Source: a bacterium (GTDB lineage Bacteria > UBP18 > UBA7526). From it: a stretch of 12,903 nucleotides of DNA. A model generated the notes under the pieces. The model did no database searches. It saw nothing but the letters and a program-made list of their open reading frames with translations, and was not told the DNA's origin. Numbering within the stretch: position 1 is the first letter of the stretch; every line of letters begins with the position of its first letter. Both the position numbers and the translations under genes were made by a program. This document shows positions 1 to 5,502 of this stretch, one piece after another. The stretch is from contig JAUXAI010000036.1 of the NCBI GenBank assembly GCA_030619985.1, forward strand, positions 1 to 12,903, in the 5' to 3' direction.

Positions 1-53
1 GCATCGTCCAAAAGAGAAAGGATAATCTTTGTGGTAGAGACTCGTCCTTTCAT
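1..53 (-). CDS. 5' end of an unidentified gene running off the left edge
   Basis: An ATG at 53 (minus strand) follows a strong ribosome binding site, GGGAGGTGAGGA, immediately upstream. Seventeen codons are visible before the window ends, reading MKGRVSTTKIILSLLDD and then a partial alanine codon. This is too little to identify the product. The 'K-I-x-L-S-L-L-D' pattern is reminiscent of the cytoplasmic start of some ABC exporter membrane subunits, and an exporter would fit the peptide gene cluster upstream, but that is only a guess. The gene is on the same strand as its neighbours and lies 162 bp downstream of the protease/nucleotidyltransferase gene, with two copies of the 36-bp palindromic element in the gap. 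Confidence 0.6.
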   Translation of the reverse strand, partial: MKGRVSTTKIILSLLDD

Positions 54-90
54 TCCTCACCTCCCGTAGAAGAGTTTTTTCTATCCCTTT

Positions 91-182
91 GCACAATTTT
101 AGAGACGATCGTCGATTGATTTGTGTATTGGCTCAATTTAACATGTGCACATTTTAGAAGACGATCGTCGATTGGTTTGTGT
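91..182. repeat. Two copies of a 36-bp palindromic element
   Basis: Copies occupy 91-126 and 147-182, starting 56 bp apart. Each has GCACA at the left end, the perfect palindrome GACGATCGTC exactly 13 bp further on (104-113 and 160-169), and TGTGT at the right end, so the whole 36-bp unit is twofold symmetric. The GACGATCGTC core is followed by GATTG in both copies. The same element occurs four more times at 2025-2244. The 20-bp gap between the two copies is AT-rich and not palindromic. The symmetry suggests binding by a dimeric protein or a small mobile or structural repeat; function is unknown. Confidence 0.85.
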
Positions 183-215
183 CATCAAAGGATTAATGTT
201 GGATAATCAATATCT

Positions 216-1862
216 TTAGAGATAGTGAGTCAATTTGGGGAGGGGGCCTAATACCTCTCTTAAATGTCGGAGGTAATGAAGGGAGTTCAAGTTTTTTCGG
301 GAGATGTTATTCCTCTGGGCCATTACTTGACGAGGAGGAAAAAATGTTCTAAAGATGAACCTCCCTTTAGCAAGTGGTCCTCTATTCAGAGAAAGATATA
401 ATAGATAGCTTAAGCCCGGGAATCGTCTGTTCCTTGAAATGAAGGATACGAACTTTTTCTCAAAATAGCCAAGCCTCTCTGGTTCGAGTCTCTTCAGGAT
501 ATGGGAGGGTATCTTCCTTCCTAAAAGTTTTTTTACAAGGTATAGGTTATAGTAGACCATACGATCTAGATTAAACATGAAACTATCTTTAATAATCCTT
601 TTCCAGTCCAGTCGGTCTTGGTATTTTTCGATCACCTCAGAGATGTCGCACAGAAGGATAAGCCTATCTAAGGAGTGCTTCATCCTCAGGGCATGCTCAG
701 AGAGATAGATAATGAGATGATGGGGTGCCAGGCTCAAGGCCTCTCTATCCGCTATCTTTATCTTCTCTGCCTCTTCCCAGATACCATCCATATCGATTCG
801 GGAAGAGAACATATGATTAGGAACACTAGAATTTACCAGATGCCAGTGGATGTGCAGAGGAATTGAGGCTTCTTTTTCTTTCCTGTAGTAGAAGAGGCTG
901 TTGAGATATCCCGAAATTGGCTTTTCTATGTAATCTAAGTAGTTATATGTGGTAGTATAGCCCAATCCCTTTAACCCTTCATGGGCCTGGAGAAGGTCTT
1001 TTCTTTTTACAAGGAGATCGATGTCGGACATAGACCTCAGGCCCGGATTCTTATAGATTTCTTCTACGAGAAAAGTGCCCTTTAAGACCAGGGCTGGGAT
1101 CCCTGCTTCTTTAAAAGCCTTCAAAACCCTACCCAATTCTTTCAAGAAGAATAGGTTGCGAGAAGTTATATTGAAGTATCTTTCCTCTAAAGTCTCCATG
1201 ATACTTGGAGGAACAATTTTTTCATCAAATCTCTTTAGATTATAATAAAAAAGGCCGGAGAGCCCTTCTCTCTCGGCCTTTTTTAATAAATAGTCCCAAT
1301 TTAGTCTTCTTCCGAGTAATCTTTTAATTCTATTCTTAATTTCTTTGTCTAACTTTGTTCGGGCGCAAAGGAGGATTAGTCTATCCTCAAGATCATTCTG
1401 AATTTTTGCGTGGCCAAAAAGACCTCGCTTTAGTTTACGGGCGATACCTAATACCAAGCCCTCAATCAGGAAAAGAATAGCCAAGACCGAATTGATAATT
1501 CTCCAGGATCTCTTTCTCAGATTAATGGTTCTGGATTTCTTCTTAATAGTGATTATCTTTCCTAATAGTTGCTCTTTAGGAAAGGGGGTATCGAGGAAGA
1601 GAGCATTGTCGCCTTTGGTAAGAAGGGACAATTCCCTCCGATACAAGAACCTATGGGTGTAGAGGGTTCCTTCCTTTTCGTAGAGGATGATATCTCCAGG
1701 AATAAGGTTTTCTGCTCGGCAGTCTTTGACCACTACCCTATCGCCGGGGTTGATCAAAGGTTGCATACTCTCCTGGGCAACTTTTAAAGAGACCTCTTTC
1801 CCGGATGTAATCTCTTCCCTCAAGAGATGAGCAACCGCTTCCTTAGTCGTGGAATTTAACAT
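216..1862 (-). CDS. S26-type signal-peptidase-like / nucleotidyltransferase-like fusion protein
   Basis: This 548-residue protein has two recognisable parts. Residues about 22-110 resemble S26B (SipW/archaeal-type) signal peptidases: S-M-Q-P-L at 32-36 with the candidate nucleophile S32, P-G-D at 39-41, T-H-R at 69-71 with the candidate catalytic H70, and K-G-D-N at 83-86. One hydrophobic segment follows at about 123-141. Residues about 170-480 resemble the nucleotidyltransferase family found in many peptide-modification loci (NTP_transf_5-like): L-K-G at 260-262, R-S-M-S-D-I-D-L at 276-283 with the likely metal ligands D280 and D282, and H-I-H-W-H at 337-341. The start is supported by GGAGG nine bases before the ATG. 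It lies downstream of the small peptide gene on the same strand, so a role in leader removal plus peptide or cofactor modification is plausible but not shown. The family normally lacks an attached protease domain, as far as I know. Confidence 0.85.
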   Translation of the reverse strand: MLNSTTKEAVAHLLREEITSGKEVSLKVAQESMQPLINPGDRVVVKDCRAENLIPGDIILYEKEGTLYTHRFLYRRELSLLTKGDNALFLDTPFPKEQLLGKIITIKKKSRTINLRKRSWRIINSVLAILFLIEGLVLGIARKLKRGLFGHAKIQNDLEDRLILLCARTKLDKEIKNRIKRLLGRRLNWDYLLKKAEREGLSGLFYYNLKRFDEKIVPPSIMETLEERYFNITSRNLFFLKELGRVLKAFKEAGIPALVLKGTFLVEEIYKNPGLRSMSDIDLLVKRKDLLQAHEGLKGLGYTTTYNYLDYIEKPISGYLNSLFYYRKEKEASIPLHIHWHLVNSSVPNHMFSSRIDMDGIWEEAEKIKIADREALSLAPHHLIIYLSEHALRMKHSLDRLILLCDISEVIEKYQDRLDWKRIIKDSFMFNLDRMVYYNLYLVKKLLGRKIPSHILKRLEPERLGYFEKKFVSFISRNRRFPGLSYLLYLSLNRGPLAKGRFIFRTFFPPRQVMAQRNNISRKNLNSLHYLRHLREVLGPLPKLTHYL

Positions 1863-1900
1863 CCTTTATATCCTCCAAGATATCTTTGTTACACTCCGAA

Positions 1901-1971
1901 TCTGATTACACAGATTCTTAAAAGCGATTACACAGATAAACCTAATCAATCTGTATCTTAATCTATTTAAT
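1901..1971. repeat. GATTACACAGAT-type dispersed repeat
   Basis: The motif GATTACACAGAT occurs twice in direct orientation (near 1904 and 1927), followed by an inverted relative, ATCAATCTGTATCTTAATC, near 1945. ACAGAT and ATCTGT can pair across about 11 bases. Such short repeats are common in gaps of some uncultured bacterial genomes. No coding capacity or terminator is evident. Confidence 0.5.
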
Positions 1972-1973
1972 CA

Positions 1974-1998
1974 AGTATCGGATTAGAATTCCGATACT
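1974..1998. promoter_or_regulatory. Perfect 9-bp inverted repeat upstream of the protease/nucleotidyltransferase gene
   Basis: AGTATCGGA (1974-1982) and TCCGATACT (1990-1998) are exact reverse complements separated by seven bases. The element lies about 112 bp upstream of the start at 1862, between that gene and the palindrome array. As RNA it would form a nine-pair hairpin with a seven-base loop. It lacks a following T-run on either strand, so it is not a standard intrinsic terminator; an operator or a 5'-leader hairpin is equally possible. Confidence 0.6.
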
Positions 1999-2024
1999 GC
2001 AAAATAATAGGATATATTATGTTG

Positions 2025-2244
2025 ACACAAGTTGATGGACGATCGTCGATGAGAATGTGCACCAAGATTAAATTGAATTGTTGAAATCACAAATTAATAG
2101 ACGATCGTCGATCGAAGTGTATAGGAAGTAAACTAAACAATTAAATCGATGCACAAATTGGGAGACGATCGTCGATGAAAGTGTGCAGAATATCAAGTTA
2201 AACTGAAAGCACAAACTGAGAGACGACCGTCGATGAAAGTGTGC
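2025..2244. repeat. Array of four 36-bp palindromic elements
   Basis: Copies start at 2025, 2087, 2151 and 2209 (spacings 62, 64 and 58 bp). In each, the core lies exactly 13 bp from the left end: GACGATCGTC at 2038, 2100 and 2164, and GACGACCGTC with one change at 2222. The outer arms are GCACA and TGTGC in the copies at 2151 and 2209 and are slightly altered in the other two. The spacers of 22-28 bp are AT-rich and only loosely alike. The array lies in the 547-bp gap between the small peptide gene and the protease/nucleotidyltransferase gene. The conserved spacing and symmetry imply selection on a protein-binding or structural unit. Confidence 0.9.
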
Positions 2245-2409
2245 TAAAAACAAACAGTAAAATTTAGGTTAAAGAATTTGAGGGAATCTTTTGCTGGGTA
2301 CTTCGATATCTACCGAGGTCGCAAGAGCTTTGTCACTTTCGAAGTCGAGTCCAATCAGATGTACTTGTTCGGATAGTTCTCTTCCGAAGTTTGATGGTTA
2401 ATCAGTTAA
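2245..2409. other. Gap downstream of the small peptide gene with a weak hairpin
   Basis: No gene with a start codon was found here. On the minus strand, 22 bases after the peptide stop codon, TTCGGA and TCCGAA (2383-2388 and 2368-2373 in plus coordinates) can form a six-pair hairpin with a nine-base loop; no T-run follows. ACTTCGA near 2299 and TCGAAGT near 2338 form a second, wider inverted pair. The minus strand is open from 2397 to 2272 in the same frame as the peptide gene, but without ATG, GTG or TTG. Confidence 0.5.
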
Positions 2410-2553
2410 TTAAGTAACGATTTTGGTACAGGCTCCATAGTCCGTCTGGCAGATCCAGTCTCCTTCGTAGGCAGAGGTACAAATTCCAGCCAAAGTCTCT
2501 ATTTCCTTCTGATAGACAATCCTGGGTTTTTGGTAGGTTTTTTTCTTGGGCAT
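2410..2553 (-). CDS. Candidate RiPP precursor peptide, 47 residues, three cysteines
   Basis: The product begins M-P-K-K-K-T and has a basic, polar N-terminal half followed by a short region with C25, C35 and C42. I infer a leader of about residues 1-23 and a core of about 24-47. The leader contains Y-Q-K-P-R-I at 7-12, matching the Y-x-x-P-x-(L/I) element by which PqqD-type recognition domains bind lasso-peptide leaders (established for lasso peptides). The core has the segments CTSAYEGDWIC and QTDYGACTKIVT, with Asp, Glu, Trp and Tyr residues between the cysteines. The start follows an unusually strong ribosome binding site. Radical SAM, PqqD-like and HPr-kinase-like genes lie upstream and the S26-like fusion downstream, all on the same strand. 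It has no signal peptide and no Gly-Gly or obvious cleavage site. I do not recognise a named precursor family. Three cysteines make thioether or other side-chain links plausible products of the SPASM enzyme. Confidence 0.8.
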   Translation of the reverse strand: MPKKKTYQKPRIVYQKEIETLAGICTSAYEGDWICQTDYGACTKIVT

Positions 2554-2560
2554 TGTGTTT

Positions 2561-2570
2561 CACCTCCCCC
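2561..2570 (-). promoter_or_regulatory. Strong ribosome binding site of the small peptide gene
   Basis: The minus strand reads GGGGGAGGTG here, close to a full anti-16S match, with GGAGG nine bases from the ATG at 2553. It is the main reason to accept this short gene as translated, and it fits a precursor made in larger amounts than its enzymes. Confidence 0.85.
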
Positions 2571-2577
2571 CTATATA

Positions 2578-2672
2578 GAAATCAAATATTAAAAATTAAA
2601 TATCAAAATTACACATCATAGGAAAATCAAAATGTAAAAATCAAAAATCAAGATTACATATTAAATTGTAAA
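2578..2672. repeat. AT-rich dispersed repeat upstream of the small peptide gene
   Basis: The stretch is built from variants of AAATCAAATATTAAAAATT and AAAATCAAAATGTAAAAATC. A near-identical block begins at about 12784, and an opposite-orientation relative lies at 3018-3048. It fills most of the gap between the four-helix-bundle gene and the peptide gene. Confidence 0.65.
2615..2644 (-). promoter_or_regulatory. Possible sigma70-like promoter for the small peptide gene
   Basis: On the minus strand TTGATT (2644-2639) and TATGAT (2620-2615) are 18 bases apart, about 62 bases before the peptide start codon. The match to TTGACA/TATAAT is 4/6 and 5/6. Because the region is an AT-rich repeat, such matches arise easily, so this is only a candidate. 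A local promoter would uncouple the precursor from the upstream enzymes. Confidence 0.25.
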
Positions 2673-2673
2673 G

Positions 2674-3045
2674 TTATCTCTTTCCCTTGAGGGTTAGGAT
2701 ACTTGAAGCAAAGATATTGGCGATCTCGTCAAGTTCTTTTAGGAACCAGGCAACTTCTTCCGGTTTAGCTCGCTTGCTATCACGAAGTAAGGCGAACCAC
2801 AGCTTACTCTCGTTCGCCGATTTCAGAGACGTATTGAAATAGTTGATAAAATCTTTCTTGCTGCTTGCTGACTCTCCTTCAATGTAATTTCCAAGAATGC
2901 TTGTACCACTCCGTAGTAATTGATCACCAATTCTTCTTGAAACATTATCTTTCGGTAATCTATCTATAAATTCTATAAGCTTTAGAACAAAGTTATATAA
3001 TCTTTTTTTGAACTCCTCTTTAAATTTTGATTTGTCATTTTCCAT
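2674..3045 (-). CDS. Four-helix-bundle protein (S23 rRNA intervening-sequence-like family)
   Basis: The 123-residue product, starting M-E-N-D-K-S-K-F, matches the small helical family first described as encoded in 23S rRNA intervening sequences. Recognisable elements are R-R-I-G-D-Q-L-L-R-S-G-T-S-I, then N-Y-I-E-G, S-K-K-D-F-I-N-Y, and S-A-N-E-S-K-L-W-F-A-L-L. The biochemical role of the family is not established; structures show a four-helix bundle that forms oligomers. A longer reading from 3117 exists, but its extra 24 residues are translated repeat sequence and would overlap the radical SAM gene by 35 bp, so I prefer the ATG at 3045. Neither start has a clear ribosome binding site. The gene sits between the radical SAM enzyme and the precursor; since this family appears in many unrelated contexts, it may be a passenger rather than part of the peptide pathway. 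Confidence 0.85.
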   Translation of the reverse strand: MENDKSKFKEEFKKRLYNFVLKLIEFIDRLPKDNVSRRIGDQLLRSGTSILGNYIEGESASSKKDFINYFNTSLKSANESKLWFALLRDSKRAKPEEVAWFLKELDEIANIFASSILTLKGKR

Positions 3046-3115
3046 TTTAATCTTTAATTTTTGATTTGTCGCTTTTCTGTGCTCATCTGTTCTTTTCATC
3101 CGTGCTGATCCGTGC
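3018..3115. repeat. Dispersed repeat block overlapping two gene ends
   Basis: Positions 3018-3048 match 12845-12876 at 30 of 32 bases (CTTTAAATTTTGATTTGTC and onward), a copy of the AT-rich repeat. Next to it, 3075-3115 holds the CTGTTCTTTTCATCCGTGC / TGATCCGTGC type of short repeat. The first supplies the probable start codon and first codons of the four-helix-bundle gene; the second encodes the last codons of the radical SAM gene. Confidence 0.65.
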
Positions 3116-4126
3116 ATTCTCGTAGGTGGTTTTGCGGGCGCGGGCTAAGGTGCAGGCGGCTCTTGAGGGGCCGAAGAGGTCGCCATCCTCCAAGAGAGCG
3201 AGGCCGGAACAGCGGAAACAGTAGAAACGAAGAGGGCAGGTGGAACACTCTTTTAGATCAGAGAACTTGGTGGCCCTGAGTCTCTTCAGGATGGGTGCCT
3301 GCCATACTTCGCTTAAGGACTGCCTAGTTAGATTGCCGCAACTCTCTCTTATGCTGACACAGGGGTAGGTCTCACCATAAGGGGAAATGTAGATGGTATT
3401 TAATCCGGCACCACACAAAGGGCTATCGTCTGGTATTTCTATTGGTTCCCACTTCGATGTCCTACTATTTGAGGAGAAAAAATCGATCAGGTCATTCTCT
3501 GTAAGTCTATGGGCAAGGGGCTTTTTAGATCCATCATTACAAGGTGTAATACCGGGGTCAAAGACAAAGCCAGCGCCTATTTCTTGAGCAAAGGCTTTTA
3601 ATCTCTCAAATTCTCCTACATTCTCTTTCATTAGAATAGAGTTGATGGCAACTTTTATCCCTCTCTCCTTGAGAAGTATGAGGGCCTTAATAGTCTTTCG
3701 CTGAGAACCTTTTGATCTGGTAATGGTATCATGGATAGCAGGAACAGTAGCATAGAGGCTCATCCTGACAGATATGGGGTTTAAGTCTTCAATTTTATCT
3801 GCTATCTTGGGAGTAATTAAGGTTCCGTTGGTGAGAAGGCGGAGGACAAAGTCTTTTCCCCGGGCATAAGAAGCAATCTCAAAGAAATCCTCACGAGTGA
3901 AAATCTCTCCTCCACTAAAGGTGAGACAGAGGGTGTTTGCTTTTGCCAGCTGATCCAGAATGGACTTTATCTCTTCTGTGGAGAGTTCTTTTCTTCCTTT
4001 TTCCTGAGTGACGTAGCAATGGACACACTTCAGATTACACTTATAGGTAAGGTCGAAGTGGACAGTGAATGGGATGTTTTCATCTACTGTTTTTTTGACA
4101 ATTTTTTGATAATAATCTAACTTCAT
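3083..4126 (-). CDS. Radical SAM/SPASM peptide-modifying enzyme
   Basis: The 347-residue protein has the radical SAM iron-sulfur motif C-N-L-K-C-V-H-C at 30-37 and the S-G-G-E motif at 71-74, which helps bind S-adenosylmethionine. Its C-terminal half has the cysteine pattern of a SPASM domain, which binds auxiliary Fe-S clusters: C238, C256, C263, C294, C297, C303, C306 and C325, including C-S-T-C-P-L-R-F-Y-C-F-R-C. SPASM enzymes mature peptides and proteins, for example by forming thioether or carbon-carbon links. With a PqqD-like partner encoded just upstream and a cysteine peptide downstream, that small peptide is the likely substrate (inference). GAGGAG six bases before the ATG supports the start. 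The last 11 or so residues (from E-N-A-R-I-S-T-D) come from a dispersed repeat and probably lie outside the fold. Confidence 0.92.
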   Translation of the reverse strand: MKLDYYQKIVKKTVDENIPFTVHFDLTYKCNLKCVHCYVTQEKGRKELSTEEIKSILDQLAKANTLCLTFSGGEIFTREDFFEIASYARGKDFVLRLLTNGTLITPKIADKIEDLNPISVRMSLYATVPAIHDTITRSKGSQRKTIKALILLKERGIKVAINSILMKENVGEFERLKAFAQEIGAGFVFDPGITPCNDGSKKPLAHRLTENDLIDFFSSNSRTSKWEPIEIPDDSPLCGAGLNTIYISPYGETYPCVSIRESCGNLTRQSLSEVWQAPILKRLRATKFSDLKECSTCPLRFYCFRCSGLALLEDGDLFGPSRAACTLARARKTTYENARISTDEKNR

Positions 4127-4143
4127 GGTTTACTCCTCAGAGC

Positions 4144-4215
4144 AAGTTGATAAGTTGATTGGTTAATAAGTTAATAAGTTTCTGGCCAACTTGTTTCCTT
4201 GTTAACTTGTATTCT
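4144..4215. repeat. Two opposed arrays with an 8-bp period
   Basis: Positions 4144-4183 consist of five 8-bp units close to AAGTTRAT. After a short linker, about 4191-4222 consists of four 8-bp units starting TTGT (such as TTGTTAAC), which is roughly the reverse-complement type. The pair could fold back on itself. It fills the gap between the PqqD-like and radical SAM genes. A related array is at 12273-12319. Confidence 0.7.
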
Positions 4216-4222
4216 TGTTATC

Positions 4223-4498
4223 TTACTTTAGAGTCATCATTCCCTTCTTGGCCAGACTCCTTACAAATTCTGTAGTGTCTTTGAGGGCTTTCTTCTTGGT
4301 GACCTTGAATTCTTTGAAGATGGTATCTGCGATCTTTTTTATGCTTCTCTTTCCATTGGAGAGTTCCCAGATGCGGCTTCCTACTTCATTCAGGACGTGC
4401 ACCCGGCTCTTTTTCAATAAAACGATAACCGCTTCGCCATCTATTATGCGGGATGCGGTCTGGGAGGATTTACAAGGGATTTTGTTTTCGATAGCCAT
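4223..4498 (-). CDS. PqqD-family peptide-binding (RiPP recognition) protein
   Basis: The 91-residue product has the size and pattern of the PqqD fold: a strand-rich first half (G-E-A-V-I-V-L-L, then S-R-V-H-V-L-N-E-V-G-S-R-I-W-E-L at about 31-46) and a helical second half beginning S-I-K-K-I-A-D-T-I. In known systems PqqD-like proteins bind the leader of a precursor peptide and deliver it to a radical SAM/SPASM enzyme. Here that enzyme is the next gene, 96 bp downstream. The N-L-x-x-x-(G/S)-x-x-I-W type motif is a hallmark of the family and is present as V-L-N-E-V-G-S-R-I-W. GAAGGAG a few bases before the ATG supports the start. The protein could instead serve the HPr-kinase-like neighbour; both may apply. 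Confidence 0.88.
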   Translation of the reverse strand: MAIENKIPCKSSQTASRIIDGEAVIVLLKKSRVHVLNEVGSRIWELSNGKRSIKKIADTIFKEFKVTKKKALKDTTEFVRSLAKKGMMTLK

Positions 4499-4548
4499 TG
4501 CTTCTCCTTCTAACTTAACCCTTACCCCTTTATTTAGTTATATATGGC

Positions 4549-5394
4549 TCACTGGGTAATTAATTCTTTTTCTATGCATCGCCAGAAGGTTTTGTTGGGG
4601 AGGAAGTGGAGTTCGTAGCAGGGGGTCTCTTTTATGAGATGAGAGGAGATGTTTAATAGTTTATCGATCGGTTGATGTTCTTTAGGGATGCCGGGAAGGG
4701 TGAGGACCTCGGCCATTCCCTGAGAATAAGAGAACCTCTTCAAATAAGTCTTGTTATCTTTAACTAGCTTGAATAATCCAGCGATCTCAAAAATTCCCCT
4801 TTTCCCCTGACTCTCCTTTAGTCTATCCCAATAGGGAGTTCCAAAGACCTTGCAGGAGCCGTTGACTCTCTTAATGACTATCAGGTCGTCACTCAAAATA
4901 GTATAATCCTTTGACAACTGAGCAACTGTTGATTTACCGCTCTGGGAGGGGCCGAAAAAGATATAGGCCCTATTATCTTTTACTATCCCGCAAGCGTGAA
5001 GGACTAAGCCACCTTCTCTGGTGAGCAAAATATTATAAATGATCCTCAAGAAACTGGCCAGGGATTCTCTGGCGTAAGAAGGCAGAATGTCTATTTCTCC
5101 CTTCCTCTTTGATAGATCCATTCTTCCTAAAAAATTACTTCCTTTAACAATGGCTTCCTTCCCATAAAAATAAAGGCCCGGAATAGAGGATTCCTGGGCC
5201 TTGAGGTTATCTACTATCTTTACCCCTATATTAATCTCTGCTGATTTGTTTGACTCGCCCGCCTTCGTTAAAACTTCGGCGGATAAAAACTCTGAGAAAG
5301 TTTCTCTCAACTGCTGAAATAAGAATAAGAAGGGGTCATCTAACTCTAAAGAGGTGACGATATTCGCCACCTCTATTTTCAGTTCATATTTCAT
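4549..5394 (-). CDS. HPr-kinase-like P-loop protein
   Basis: The 281-residue protein carries a Walker A motif, G-P-S-Q-S-G-K-S at 148-155, preceded by L-V-L-H-A-C-G at 130-136 and followed by L-S-D-D at 167-170 and F-G-T-P-Y-W at 184-189. This order is the HPr kinase C-terminal type seen in HprK-related proteins of peptide-modification loci. The first 110 residues match nothing I recognise and probably form a separate domain. True HprK phosphorylates a serine of HPr, but no HPr gene is present, and related kinases in some lasso-peptide clusters phosphorylate the peptide itself. A peptide or partner kinase is therefore a reasonable inference; activity is unproven. AGAGGA before the ATG supports the start. 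The PqqD-like gene starts 50 bp downstream. Confidence 0.85.
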   Translation of the reverse strand: MKYELKIEVANIVTSLELDDPFLFLFQQLRETFSEFLSAEVLTKAGESNKSAEINIGVKIVDNLKAQESSIPGLYFYGKEAIVKGSNFLGRMDLSKRKGEIDILPSYARESLASFLRIIYNILLTREGGLVLHACGIVKDNRAYIFFGPSQSGKSTVAQLSKDYTILSDDLIVIKRVNGSCKVFGTPYWDRLKESQGKRGIFEIAGLFKLVKDNKTYLKRFSYSQGMAEVLTLPGIPKEHQPIDKLLNISSHLIKETPCYELHFLPNKTFWRCIEKELITQ

Positions 5395-5502
5395 ATAAGT
5401 CCTCTTTACTCTTTCTCTCTATCTCCCTTTCTCCCTGTTACCGTTTCCCTTTATGACTCTCGGCCCTCGTTACTTGTGACACGTTGCTTGTTACTCTCTC
5501 CG
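5395..5502. other. Repeat-rich gap between the C25 and HPr-kinase-like genes
   Basis: Read on the minus strand, the gap contains several GTAACAAG / GTAACGAG / GTAACAGG variants followed by a purine-rich AG tract that leads into the AGAGGA ribosome binding site of the next gene. No terminator hairpin with a T-run is seen, so transcription could continue from the giant gene into the peptide cluster. Related GTTACGAG copies lie at about 12333-12375. Confidence 0.45.

Noticed and set aside
1974-1998. Intrinsic terminator at the 9-bp inverted repeat
   Set aside because: The stem is perfect but not GC-rich and no T-run follows on either strand.
2025-2244. CRISPR array (36-bp repeats, 22-28-bp spacers)
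   Set aside because: The units differ from each other at many positions, are symmetric over their full length, have AT-rich spacers that are shorter than usual and loosely alike, and no cas genes are present.
2068-2253. 61-codon open frame on the minus strand
   Set aside because: It is made almost entirely of the palindromic repeats and spacers, lacks a good ribosome binding site and has no recognisable protein features.
2674-3117. Longer start of the four-helix-bundle gene at 3117
   Set aside because: The 24 extra residues are translated dispersed repeat and would overlap the radical SAM gene; homologues are usually close to the shorter length.
4215-4559. 114-codon open frame on the plus strand
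   Set aside because: It lies antisense to the well-supported PqqD-like gene and has no ribosome binding site or family resemblance.
216-5394. Lasso peptide cluster
   Set aside because: The leader element, PqqD-like and kinase-like genes fit, but no asparagine-synthetase-like cyclase or transglutaminase-like protease is present, and the core is cysteine-bearing.
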